DNA of 64,000 nt, taken from Chitinophaga solisilvae. GTDB taxonomy: Bacteria > Bacteroidota > Bacteroidia > Chitinophagales > Chitinophagaceae. Under the pieces are notes generated by a model. The model was not told the DNA's origin and ran no database searches. It worked only from the letters and a program-made list of their open reading frames with translations. The first letter of the stretch is position 1. Each line of letters opens with the position of its first letter. A program made the position numbers and the translations under genes. Positions 34,007 to 42,378 of this stretch are shown here, piece after piece. Location of the stretch: contig NZ_JAABOK010000006.1 in the NCBI RefSeq assembly GCF_009928525.1, positions 310,001 through 374,000 of the forward strand, given 5' to 3'.

Positions 34007-34696
34007 ATGTTTTCCGGTTTTTTTTCTTCCTCTCTGCAACGCCGATTCTGTGAAGGGTTTTTGTTTTACCCGATCCGGCGCCTGAGACAATACGGGGGAT
34101 TTATTTATAAACAATATAAATCCAAATCAGGTATTAAGAGCTTGCTGGAATCTCACCGCGAGGTCTTCGATTATAACGGATATTACGCAGGAGAGCTGGC
34201 AAGGCAGGTGAAGTATGCAGCATTGCCGCAGGCTGCAAAAGTAATGCAGCAGCTGGAGGCATTGTATGTGACGAGCCGCGATGAGATGATGAACAATGCC
34301 GTGATATACCTGGAGTTCAATGAAGTAATCGTGTCGTATTACCATGAACTGAGCACGTATCAGTCGGTAGTACTGGAAAGCCTGGGCAAGGAACTGAAGC
34401 CCGCCCTGAAGATAAGTGCAGAAGACACGGCGGTAGCCACTTTCCGGGTGGAATATCATGCCAGTGTACGTGATGTGATGAAGGCATTCATCAGGCAAAG
34501 TAACCGTACGACAAAATTTTTGCAAAATTGTGTACATAATGACAATGATATTCATGATATTTGTGCGGACAGAAAAATGCAGGAGTTGATAGCTGGTATC
34601 AGGGAAATGGCCATGATACAGCGAAAGATGGTGAATATGTTGCAATACTGGGAATCCCAGCAGCTGCTCAACGGCCTGCAGATGTATTACAACTAG
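34007..34696 (+). CDS. Uncharacterised all-helical protein, 229 residues
   Basis: I do not recognise the family. There is no signal peptide, though the first 30 residues are basic and aromatic (FYPIRRLRQYGGFIYKQYK). The rest is predicted helical with regular hydrophobic spacing, such as LPQAAKVMQQLEALYVTSRDEMM and MQELIAGIREMAMIQRKMVNML. It starts 46 bp after a good promoter and 10 bp before another helical gene, so the two likely act together. Position between an HPt gene and a two-component pair suggests a signalling or surface-behaviour role (inference). Confidence 0.75.
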   Translation: MFSGFFSSSLQRRFCEGFLFYPIRRLRQYGGFIYKQYKSKSGIKSLLESHREVFDYNGYYAGELARQVKYAALPQAAKVMQQLEALYVTSRDEMMNNAVIYLEFNEVIVSYYHELSTYQSVVLESLGKELKPALKISAEDTAVATFRVEYHASVRDVMKAFIRQSNRTTKFLQNCVHNDNDIHDICADRKMQELIAGIREMAMIQRKMVNMLQYWESQQLLNGLQMYYN

Positions 34697-34706
34697 CATA
34701 ATTAAT

Positions 34707-35081
34707 ATGAATAACCAGGAAGAAAATAAGAGAACATACCTCCAGGATCAGCAGGTATGCAGATCGTGGCTTAAAATCCTGGAGTCATTAAGACAGGAAA
34801 ACGCGTTGTTGCTGAACCGGCTGGCAGAAGCACTGAGAGATGCAGACAACCCACGTTTTCTGGAACAGGCTGAAATCTTCCAGACAAAAATAATTTCGAA
34901 AGAGGAATCCCTGGTACTGTTACGTCATGAAGTAATGGAACAGCTGGATTGGCTGGATATTGTGCCTCAACCTACAAAAGAAGCTCCGCACGAGTTTGCC
35001 GTGCTGGAAAAAGATGTGAACAAGATGCAAGTGGAGTTTGAGAAGATGCAATACACTTTTAATTTGTTTCTTAAAAACTGA
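34707..35081 (+). CDS. Uncharacterised coiled-coil protein, 124 residues
   Basis: Entirely helical, charged, with heptad-like leucines (SWLKILESLRQENALLLNRLAEAL, and DVNKMQVEFEKMQYTFNLFL). No membrane segment and no catalytic motif. Size and pattern recall small chaperone-like or adaptor proteins, but no family is recognised. It is 10 bp behind the 229-residue gene. The 200 bp after it carries direct repeats AAGTAGTTGCG (about 35086 and 35232) and then a strong terminator. Confidence 0.75.
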   Translation: MNNQEENKRTYLQDQQVCRSWLKILESLRQENALLLNRLAEALRDADNPRFLEQAEIFQTKIISKEESLVLLRHEVMEQLDWLDIVPQPTKEAPHEFAVLEKDVNKMQVEFEKMQYTFNLFLKN

Positions 35082-35245
35082 GAGAAGTAGTTGCGGAAGA
35101 TGATGAATTATGCCGGAGATGTTGATAAGATTGGAAATGATGAGGGGGAGACGAACAAGGGGAATGTTTTGTGCGCGTGATGTTCGGGAATGGTGATGAA
35201 AGGGGCAGTGAGATGTTTTTAAAAAATAAAGAAAGTAGTTGCGAT

Positions 35246-35284
35246 GAAAGGGCGAAGCCATCAGGCTTCGCCTTTTTTATTTTT
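35246..35284 (+). terminator. Rho-independent terminator of the helical-protein operon
   Basis: GGCGAAGCC-ATCA-GGCTTCGCC followed by TTTTTTATTTTT; nine perfect base pairs and a T tract. It would also work for the convergent receiver-CRP gene through the AAAG on the other side, more weakly. Confidence 0.9.
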
Positions 35285-35291
35285 ATGCGGA

Positions 35292-36350
35292 TTAATTTCT
35301 CAGTTCCGCAATTTTATTTTTCTGTATCAGGATAATAGCGCCATCTTTCAGCGTAATCAGCTTTTCATCCCGGAAATCGCCCAGGGTGCGGATCAGTGAT
35401 TCTTTGGCCACGCCCGCGACGGCAGCCAGGTTCTCCCGGCTGATGTCTATTTCAAAATGACTATCCTGCGTGGTATTGTATTTGGCATCGAGCGTAATGA
35501 GGGCGGCAGCCACTTTTTTCCGCAGGGAATTATAGGCCAGCGCAATCAGTTGCTGTTCCTTCTCCGCTATATTTTTGGCGAGCAGCTGCACAAAACGTCC
35601 CAGCACTTCGGGGTTGCTGCTGACCAGCTGCTCAAAATCCTGATAGGGTATAATGGCCAGCTCTGTATCTTCCAGTGCTTCCGCACTTTCCTGGTACACG
35701 GCGCCTTCCAGCAGGGGGGTGTAACCCAGGAAATCGCCCTCGTTATAAAGACCGGTAATCAGTTCCTTGCCGTCATCGTTACGATGATAGGCTTTTACTT
35801 TTCCATGCAGGATGTAAAAAAGACAATCCGGGTGATTGCCGGCGGCATATATCTGTTGCTTTTTTTTGTAGTGGTTGGTGTTACGGTCTTCTTTCAGAGA
35901 GGAGAGTAAATCCTTACCGGTAGCGGCAGAGAGTAGAGTGTGAAGGCCGTTGATACCGGAACTCTCTGTTTGCCTGATTTCGGCGCTGCGCCGCAGCCGG
36001 CTTTCAATGGCGCTGAGCAGTTCCGCCCCCTCAAAAGGTTTGGTGATGTAGTCGTCCGCTCCCATTTCCATACCCCGCCTGACATCCGTACGTTCCGTTT
36101 TGGCGGTCAGGAAAATAAAAGGGATAGGGCGCAGGCTTTCGTTTTTATGCAGCATATGCAGCACGCCGTATCCATCGAGTACGGGCATCATAATATCGCA
36201 TACGATAAGGTCAGGTTGTTGCTCCAGCGCAATGGTCACGCCTTCTTTTCCGTTAGAAGCCGTCAGTACGCTGTAGTTGGCCAGTTCAAGGATCTCCGCC
36301 AGGTTATTGCGGATATCTTTGTTGTCTTCAATGAGCAGAATTTTTTCCAC
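35292..36350 (-). CDS. Response regulator fused to a Crp/Fnr transcription factor
   Basis: 352 residues in three parts: CheY-like receiver (1-120; phosphoacceptor Asp52 in VCDIMMP, Lys109 in TKPFEG), cyclic-nucleotide-type beta-roll (about 155-265, with YAAGNHPDCLFYILHGKVKAY and GDFLGYTPLLEG), and Crp winged helix (about 280-350, ISRENLAAVAGVAKESLIRTLGDFRDEKLI). The fusion puts a Crp output under direct phosphorylation control. The kinase gene ends 6 bp upstream in the same direction and is the natural partner. Confidence 0.93.
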   Translation of the reverse strand: MEKILLIEDNKDIRNNLAEILELANYSVLTASNGKEGVTIALEQQPDLIVCDIMMPVLDGYGVLHMLHKNESLRPIPFIFLTAKTERTDVRRGMEMGADDYITKPFEGAELLSAIESRLRRSAEIRQTESSGINGLHTLLSAATGKDLLSSLKEDRNTNHYKKKQQIYAAGNHPDCLFYILHGKVKAYHRNDDGKELITGLYNEGDFLGYTPLLEGAVYQESAEALEDTELAIIPYQDFEQLVSSNPEVLGRFVQLLAKNIAEKEQQLIALAYNSLRKKVAAALITLDAKYNTTQDSHFEIDISRENLAAVAGVAKESLIRTLGDFRDEKLITLKDGAIILIQKNKIAELRN

Positions 36351-36356
36351 GGTTAA

Positions 36357-37907
36357 TCAGTTTTGAGGGGTAGGAATGGTAACGGTAAATTCGGTGCCTT
36401 TATTTTCTTCACTGGTAAAGGTAATGCGTCCTTTCATGATCTCGGTGTATTTGGCTACGATATGCAGCCCAAGACCGGTTCCCTGAATATTGTCCACGTT
36501 GCTGCCACGGAAAAATCTTTCAAAAAGATGCTGCTGATCGGCCATGGCAATACCGATACCGGCATCTTTCACCCGCAGCACCAGCTGCTGGTGATCTGCA
36601 TGTGAATATACGCTGATTACGCCATCATCTGCAGAAAATTTAATTGCATTGGAAACAAGGTTCATCAGGATATGCCGGAGCAGGTTGGCATCCAGCGATA
36701 TGGTATCAGTACCCTCATGGTTATATTCAATCCGCTGCTGCTCTCTTTTTAACCCTTCCATTTCCCGCAGCAGCTGTGAGATATACTTCCCGGTGTCCAG
36801 TATGCTGTAACGCACCTGGATCTTCCCTTCTTCTATTTTTCCGAGCGACAGAAAATCATTGAGAATATCCGTGAGCATATTCACTGCGTTGGTAATGCGC
36901 TGGATATGTACCTGCCTTTTAGGATGATCGGCAGTGGTTTCGTATTTAGACAGCAGGTAGGTGGAAGACAATACCGTGCTGAGCGGCGTACGGAATTCAT
37001 GCGAGGCAATAGATACGAAGCGGGATTTCAGTATGTTCAGCTCCCGTTCCTTATCCAGTGCGATTCGCAACTCTGTCTCCGATTTTTTACGGGCGCTGAT
37101 ATCCAGTCCGATAGCGATGTAACCGGTAATGATCTTCCCGTCGCGTATAGCCGATACCGTTAGCGACACAGGAAAGCGGCTGCCGTCCTTACGGATATAC
37201 GTCCATTCATATTCATTGGGGAGGTTGAGCCGTGCACGGATGGTCAGCGCTTCCAGCCCGGGCTGTACATGCTGGCCCAGCTCTTCAGCAAACTGGTCGG
37301 CACGTTGCGTCAGCTCCTCTCGGTCGTGAAACAGGAGCAGCGTATTGATGTCGCTTACTTCCCGGGTAGGATATCCCAGCATCCTTTCGGCAGCAGGATT
37401 GAAAAAGCGGATCTGCCCCTGGGTGCCGGCTACAATGAGAATGGCGTCCAGGTTAGTCCATATGCTGTAAAGAAAAAGATTAATCCTTTTGAAAGAGGCA
37501 TCTTTGCCGCGGGAAATAATGGTTTCATACTTCAGCGCATGTTGTGCATGAGTCAGTGCATTGTTTTTTTCTGTTGCCTGCGCCTCTGCCCTTTTCTGTG
37601 CACTGAGGTCGGTAATAAAAACGAGATGCTGCTGCTCCCACGGCGTGGTGCTGATGTTGACAGGAATAGTATGGTTACTCTTGTTAATCAGTATGGATTC
37701 CTTATCACTGGTGCCGGTATCAAATGCAGGTAATATCCTGGATACCCTGTTTCCCCGGAGTTCTGTTGCCGTATAGCCGCAAAGCTGCTGTATGAAAGGA
37801 TTGGCAAGCAGTATGCTGCCTGCCTGATCGGTCAGCAGTATGCCCTGGGTGGCGTGCTCAAATAAAATATCAAATCCTGGGTTATTGCCGGAACTAAAAA
37901 TTGTCAT
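36357..37907 (-). CDS. Cytoplasmic hybrid-free sensor histidine kinase with two PAS domains
   Basis: 516 residues from the ATG at 37907; the frame upstream (26 residues) lacks PAS features. PAS 1 at about 10-105 (FDILFEHATQGILLTDQAGS), PAS 2 with PAC at about 145-275 (LDAILIVAGTQGQIRFFNPAAERMLGYP), HisKA with His303 in SIASHEFRTPLS, and HATPase with N-box HILMNLVSNAIKFS and GTGLGLHI. No membrane segment, so it senses an intracellular signal. Operon with the receiver-CRP gene. A 14-bp palindrome GTCCGAATCCGGAC (37949-37962) lies in its upstream region. Confidence 0.92.
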   Translation of the reverse strand: MTIFSSGNNPGFDILFEHATQGILLTDQAGSILLANPFIQQLCGYTATELRGNRVSRILPAFDTGTSDKESILINKSNHTIPVNISTTPWEQQHLVFITDLSAQKRAEAQATEKNNALTHAQHALKYETIISRGKDASFKRINLFLYSIWTNLDAILIVAGTQGQIRFFNPAAERMLGYPTREVSDINTLLLFHDREELTQRADQFAEELGQHVQPGLEALTIRARLNLPNEYEWTYIRKDGSRFPVSLTVSAIRDGKIITGYIAIGLDISARKKSETELRIALDKERELNILKSRFVSIASHEFRTPLSTVLSSTYLLSKYETTADHPKRQVHIQRITNAVNMLTDILNDFLSLGKIEEGKIQVRYSILDTGKYISQLLREMEGLKREQQRIEYNHEGTDTISLDANLLRHILMNLVSNAIKFSADDGVISVYSHADHQQLVLRVKDAGIGIAMADQQHLFERFFRGSNVDNIQGTGLGLHIVAKYTEIMKGRITFTSEENKGTEFTVTIPTPQN

Positions 37908-38064
37908 GGATGTCGGTCTGCTATAAATGTAAGCATTTAGATTAATCCGTCCGAATCCGGACAACCTTTGTTGCAATATGAACAAAGTATTTATTTAAAT
38001 AATTGCTAATGTATTCATTTTTATATAATTATGCATTGGTACATTTATAGCCGGCCTGAAAAAT

Positions 38065-38244
38065 ATGATAAATAGTTATATCAAAGTAGCATCCCGGAAC
38101 CTGATCCGGAACAGTATTTACTCCACCATCAATATCACGGGGCTGTCCGTCGGCATAGCGGCACTCAGCATTGCATTGATCACAGTGAGCTATCATGCGG
38201 TACGCGCTGCACTGGCCAATCCGGTGAAAAGCCTGCAGCAGTAG
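38065..38244 (+). pseudogene. ABC transporter permease (FtsX/MacB type) reduced to its fused ends
   Basis: A 59-codon frame. Residues 1-34 (MINSYIKVASRNLIRNSIYS, then TINITGLSVGIAAL) are the hallmark N-terminus of Bacteroidota FtsX/MacB-type permeases; residues about 36-59 (IALITVSYHAVRAALANPVK) are the hallmark C-terminus of the same family (normally ...ALANPVKSLRTE). Full proteins are near 800 residues, so about 740 codons are missing in frame, including the periplasmic domain. The product is a single hydrophobic peptide and surely not a transporter. The last residues are Gln-Gln instead of Arg-Thr/Ser-Glu. Confidence 0.8.
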
Positions 38245-38248
38245 TAAT

Positions 38249-38962
38249 CTATTTCTGATTCACCGGCGTTTCTATCACCAGGAACTCCGTTTGTTCTCCG
38301 TAACGCAGGCTGATTTCGCTGACATCCCACAAACCGGCAGCATCACGGGGATGCAGCCGCTGCTGCTGTACCTGCAGCGTGCCGGCAATCAGGAAAATGA
38401 AAAGACATTTGTTTACCGGGTTCAGCACATAAGGAATGGAACCGGGGTGTTCATAATAACCTAATGACAGGCGTGTATTCTGATTTATCCAGCAGTGCGC
38501 CTGTCCTTCTTCATGCGATACAATGGTTGTCAGACTGTTTTTCCGGCGTTCCTTCGGAAAGCTGCGCTGCTGGTACCGGGGCATGATATTCTGTAGTTTA
38601 GGCTCGATCCATATCTGGAGAAAATTTACATCTCCGTCGCCGATATTATATTCCTCATGACGCAGACCTGCGCCTGCACTCATGATCTGCACCGCACCGG
38701 CTTCCAGTTTGGTGCTGTAGCCCAGGGTATCCTTGTGGTTCATTTTACCTTCCAGCAGTACAGAGATGATTTCCATGTTCACGTGCGGATGAATGCCAAA
38801 GCCCTTTCCCGCAGTCACATAGTCATCGTTGAATGCTGTCAGCGTTCCGAAAGCACTGCGCATCGGGTGGTAGTAATCGCTGAAACTGAAGAAGAAATGG
38901 CTTTTCAGCCAGCCTGTATCTTTCACGCCTCTTTCACCGGCAGGGAAATATTGTATTTGCAT
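38249..38962 (-). CDS. Pirin-family protein
   Basis: 237 residues from the ATG at 38962 (MQIQYFPAGERGVKDTGWLKS). The cupin iron site is visible as FGIHPHVNMEIISVLLEGKMNHKD (His and Glu ligands near residues 55-65) with HEEYN later. Bacterial pirins include quercetin dioxygenases and metabolic regulators; substrate unclear. Its stop lies four bases from the stop of the permease remnant on the other strand. Confidence 0.93.
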   Translation of the reverse strand: MQIQYFPAGERGVKDTGWLKSHFFFSFSDYYHPMRSAFGTLTAFNDDYVTAGKGFGIHPHVNMEIISVLLEGKMNHKDTLGYSTKLEAGAVQIMSAGAGLRHEEYNIGDGDVNFLQIWIEPKLQNIMPRYQQRSFPKERRKNSLTTIVSHEEGQAHCWINQNTRLSLGYYEHPGSIPYVLNPVNKCLFIFLIAGTLQVQQQRLHPRDAAGLWDVSEISLRYGEQTEFLVIETPVNQK

Positions 38963-39032
38963 AGCAGATGATTTACGTATACTGTAAACAGCTGCCGCAC
39001 ATATTGTGTTCAATAAAGAAGAAGAGGAACTG

Positions 39033-39068
39033 CAAAAAAAATCCCACGACTCCGGAGAGCCGTGGGAC
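39033..39068 (-). terminator. Rho-independent terminator after the DUF3829-type gene
   Basis: On the minus strand TCCCACG-GCTCTCCGGAGT-CGTGGGA followed by eight T. It begins about 20 bases after the stop codon at 39089. Confidence 0.9.
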
Positions 39069-39088
39069 GGTATAATGCAGTGTTATCA

Positions 39089-40036
39089 TCAGCTGTTGAA
39101 GCTGTTGTATCTTTCAATGAGATAATCGTAGTTCCTGTTCAGATTATCCAGCTGGTACTGCGTCAGGCTTCCGGCATCGCCGGCGTCGCGCAGAATTTTA
39201 CGGGATTCCAGCAGGAAGTCATGCATCCTGTCATAGAACAGTTTGTAGGCATTGTCCTTGTGGGCTTCTTTCGCATTGTCGATTTTAATCTGACTATGCT
39301 CGCTCTGCGCTTTCTCCAGGGCATTGTAGGCTGTCTGCGCCTTATCTTTTACTTTGGTAAAACTGCTGTCGCTTTCCACAATATCGATGAAGCTGCGCAC
39401 CGCCTGCAAATCGGCTTTCATCGCGAGGATGTAATCTTTCAGCGGACTATCCTTCAGTACAATAGCTTCGCTGGCATCTGCAATTTTATTTACCTTGCCG
39501 ATCAGTTCCGCTTTGATGGTCAGCAGCTGCTGGGTGCTGAGACGAACGGAATCCACCAGTGCCAGGCCTTTCACGCTTTTATCATCTTTGTAGTCCTGTG
39601 CTTTCAGGTAATCGCTCAGTTGTCCGTACTGATCCTGTATCTTTTTAAAAGCGGTATTGTAAACACCTACTTTTTCCTTAAAGAATTTTTTGTCTTCGCT
39701 GCTCAGTTCATCTACCGGTTCTTCCGCCTTTACTTTGCTGTATCTAAGCGGGCCGTGGTAAGAAGGGGAGATAATACCGATAAAGGCAAAATGGTCATCC
39801 GGCTTATGCAGCCCTTTCTCAATCTTATCAAGGTTTTCCAGTACGCGGTCGATATAATCATTCTGCTTATTGGAAATATCGATCAGCAGATTGGTATATT
39901 CTATCACATGACTGGCTGCTTCGGCAGATTTATTTTCATAATCTGCCGCATTGCCGCCTTTGGAACTGTTGTTACAGGAGGCTGAGGCTAATAGCAAGGA
40001 TACGCTTAACGACGTGTACAGAATTGTTTTCTTCAT
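39089..40036 (-). CDS. DUF3829-like helical lipoprotein
   Basis: 315 residues with lipobox SASC (Cys21). The mature protein is helical and charged (YENKSAEAASHVIEYTNLLIDISNKQNDYIDRVLENLDK; KAELIGKVNKIADASEAIVL), ending NLNRNYDYLIERYNSFNS. This pattern matches what I recall of DUF3829, a periplasmic family of unknown function with a helical bundle. The gene is alone, between a terminator and the divergent catalase gene 138 bp away. Confidence 0.72.
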   Translation of the reverse strand: MKKTILYTSLSVSLLLASASCNNSSKGGNAADYENKSAEAASHVIEYTNLLIDISNKQNDYIDRVLENLDKIEKGLHKPDDHFAFIGIISPSYHGPLRYSKVKAEEPVDELSSEDKKFFKEKVGVYNTAFKKIQDQYGQLSDYLKAQDYKDDKSVKGLALVDSVRLSTQQLLTIKAELIGKVNKIADASEAIVLKDSPLKDYILAMKADLQAVRSFIDIVESDSSFTKVKDKAQTAYNALEKAQSEHSQIKIDNAKEAHKDNAYKLFYDRMHDFLLESRKILRDAGDAGSLTQYQLDNLNRNYDYLIERYNSFNS

Positions 40037-40174
40037 GACTTTTCCGGGTTAAAATTCAGATTTGCCCGCAAATTAGCTAATCTATGCGAATTCTGCATTA
40101 TTTCAGCCTGTTTGTGTCCGGTTCCGGTGGCACAGAATGTGTGACGCATGTGCTGTAACCAAATACCGGAAACT

Positions 40175-42304
40175 ATGGCAAACCCAAAAGATCCACAGCA
40201 GGATAAAAAGACGGAGAACCTCGCTCCGCACACGGCAGATAATGCAGACCAGTTGCTGACTACCAACCAGGGGCTGCGGATTAATGACAATCAGCATTCT
40301 CTCAAGGCCGGTGAGCGTGGGCCGAGCCTGCTCGAAGATTTTATTTTACGGGAGAAAATTACCCATTTTGACCATGAGCGTATTCCTGAGCGGGTAGTGC
40401 ATGCACGCGGATCCGGAGCACATGGTTACTTTCAGGTGTACGAGCCGATGGGAAAATATACCAAAGCAGGTTTTCTGAATGATCCTTCCCGGAAGACGCC
40501 GGTATTTGTCCGGTTTTCCACAGTGGCGGGCTCCCGCGGATCTACTGACCTGGCGCGGGATGCGAGAGGCTTTGCCGTAAAATTTTATACGGATGAAGGG
40601 AACTATGACCTGGTAGGAAATAACATACCGGTATTTTTTATTCAGGATGCGATGAAGTTCCCTGACTTTGTACATGCCGTTAAACCGGAGCCGCATCATG
40701 AGATGCCACAGGCGGCTTCTGCACATGATACCTTCTGGGATTTTATTTCCCTGATGCCGGAGAGTATGCACATGATTATGTGGGTGATGAGCGACCGGGC
40801 CATTCCGCGCAGTTACCGCATGATGGAAGGTTTTGGCGTGCATACTTTCCGGTTTATTAATGAAGCGGGGCAGTCGCACTTTGTGAAGTTCCACTGGAAA
40901 CCATTGCTGGGCGTGCATGCTGTAGCCTGGGATGAAGCCCTGAAAATTTCCGGCAAGGACCCCGACTTTCACCGGCGCGATCTGTGGAATGCCATTGAAA
41001 GTGGTGCCTTCCCCGAATATGAACTGGGTGTGCAGATAGTACCGGAAGAAGATGAACACAAGTTTCCCTTTGATCTGCTGGACCCGACGAAGATCATCCC
41101 GGAAGAAGTAGTGCCGGTACAGCGGATCGGCAGGATGGTGCTGAACCGCAACCCGGATAACTTTTTTGCAGAAACCGAGCAGGTAGCCTTTCATCCGGGC
41201 CACCTGGTGCCGGGTATTGATTTCAGCAATGATCCCTTGCTGCAGGGGCGGTTGTTCTCCTACCTGGACACACAGCTTTCCCGGCTGGGCAGTCCCAATT
41301 TTCATGAGATACCCATCAACCGGCCGGTGGCGCCGCTGCATAACAACCAGCGCGACGGGCATATGCGGCAAACCATTAACAGGGGCGGTACTTCCTATGA
41401 ACCCAATACGCTGGGAGGAGGGTGCCCTTTCCAGGCGAAGATGGCAGACGGTGGTTTCACCTCACATCAGGAGCGCGTGGAAGGCCATAAGGTCAGAGCC
41501 CGCAGCCGCAGCTTCTTCGATCATTTCAGCCAGGCGGCCCTGTTTTATCACAGTCAGTCAGCACCTGAAAAAACACACATAGTGAACGCACTCCGTTTTG
41601 AACTGGGTAAAGTAACGGTAACGGATATACGTATCCGTATGCTGGGTTTGCTGAACCAGGTAGATACATCGCTGGCAGCACAGGTAGCAGCAGGGCTGGG
41701 GCTGGAAGTACCCGCCACGCCGGAGCAGCCGGTCAACCACAGCATTCCGGCCGACGGAGATCCGGAACAATTCCAGCCGTTTACCGTAGCGCAGCAGGTG
41801 ACTGCCTCTGCAGCACTGAGTATGGCGCACACCGTGAAGAACACCATTAAATCAAGGCAGATTGCCTTCCTGCTGGCCAATGGCGTAGCGGCAGAAGAAG
41901 TGGATAAAATGAAAACAGCATTGGAACGGCAGGGGGCCGTAGTACAGCTGGTAGCGCCACATCTGGGAGCCATCACCACCGATACGGATAAGGTACTGGA
42001 AGCGGATCAGAGCTTCCTGACCACCGGTTCTGTACTGTTTGATGCCGTATATATTCCCGGCGGTGCCGCCGGCACTGCACAGCTGCAGACGCATCCGGAC
42101 GCGTTGCATTTTATCCGGGAAGCCTGCCGCCATTGTAAGGCCATTGCAGTTACCGGTGCCGGCGCCACCGTACTGGAAGCCGCTTTCATTCCACCGGCAG
42201 ATGACCCAGGCATCATTACTGATGGCCATCCGGAGGCATTTATAGCTGCCATTGCACAGCACCGCTGCTGGGACAGGGAAAGCCAGCGTAGCATACCCGC
42301 ATAA
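40175..42304 (+). CDS. katE: Large-subunit monofunctional catalase (KatE/HPII type) with C-terminal DJ-1/PfpI domain
   Basis: 709 residues from the ATG at 40175 (MANPKDPQQDKKTEN); an upstream in-frame Met adds nine unrelated residues. Heme catalase core with catalytic His76 in RVVHARGSGAHGYFQ, FVRFSTVAGSRGSTDLARD, Asn in LVGNNIPVFF (149/150), and proximal Tyr363 in FSYLDTQ. The C-terminal ~150 residues (about 560-709) form the DJ-1/PfpI-like domain (KSRQIAFLLANGVAAEEVDK, and VYIPGGAAG) found only in large-subunit catalases. Function: hydrogen peroxide dismutation in the cytoplasm. Confidence 0.96.
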   Translation: MANPKDPQQDKKTENLAPHTADNADQLLTTNQGLRINDNQHSLKAGERGPSLLEDFILREKITHFDHERIPERVVHARGSGAHGYFQVYEPMGKYTKAGFLNDPSRKTPVFVRFSTVAGSRGSTDLARDARGFAVKFYTDEGNYDLVGNNIPVFFIQDAMKFPDFVHAVKPEPHHEMPQAASAHDTFWDFISLMPESMHMIMWVMSDRAIPRSYRMMEGFGVHTFRFINEAGQSHFVKFHWKPLLGVHAVAWDEALKISGKDPDFHRRDLWNAIESGAFPEYELGVQIVPEEDEHKFPFDLLDPTKIIPEEVVPVQRIGRMVLNRNPDNFFAETEQVAFHPGHLVPGIDFSNDPLLQGRLFSYLDTQLSRLGSPNFHEIPINRPVAPLHNNQRDGHMRQTINRGGTSYEPNTLGGGCPFQAKMADGGFTSHQERVEGHKVRARSRSFFDHFSQAALFYHSQSAPEKTHIVNALRFELGKVTVTDIRIRMLGLLNQVDTSLAAQVAAGLGLEVPATPEQPVNHSIPADGDPEQFQPFTVAQQVTASAALSMAHTVKNTIKSRQIAFLLANGVAAEEVDKMKTALERQGAVVQLVAPHLGAITTDTDKVLEADQSFLTTGSVLFDAVYIPGGAAGTAQLQTHPDALHFIREACRHCKAIAVTGAGATVLEAAFIPPADDPGIITDGHPEAFIAAIAQHRCWDRESQRSIPA

Positions 42305-42378
42305 TCCGTTTTTATGCTGATTTTTTCCTTCTTTTGCGATAGTGAACAAGTTGTCAGCATCAACCTAAAACTATCTGC

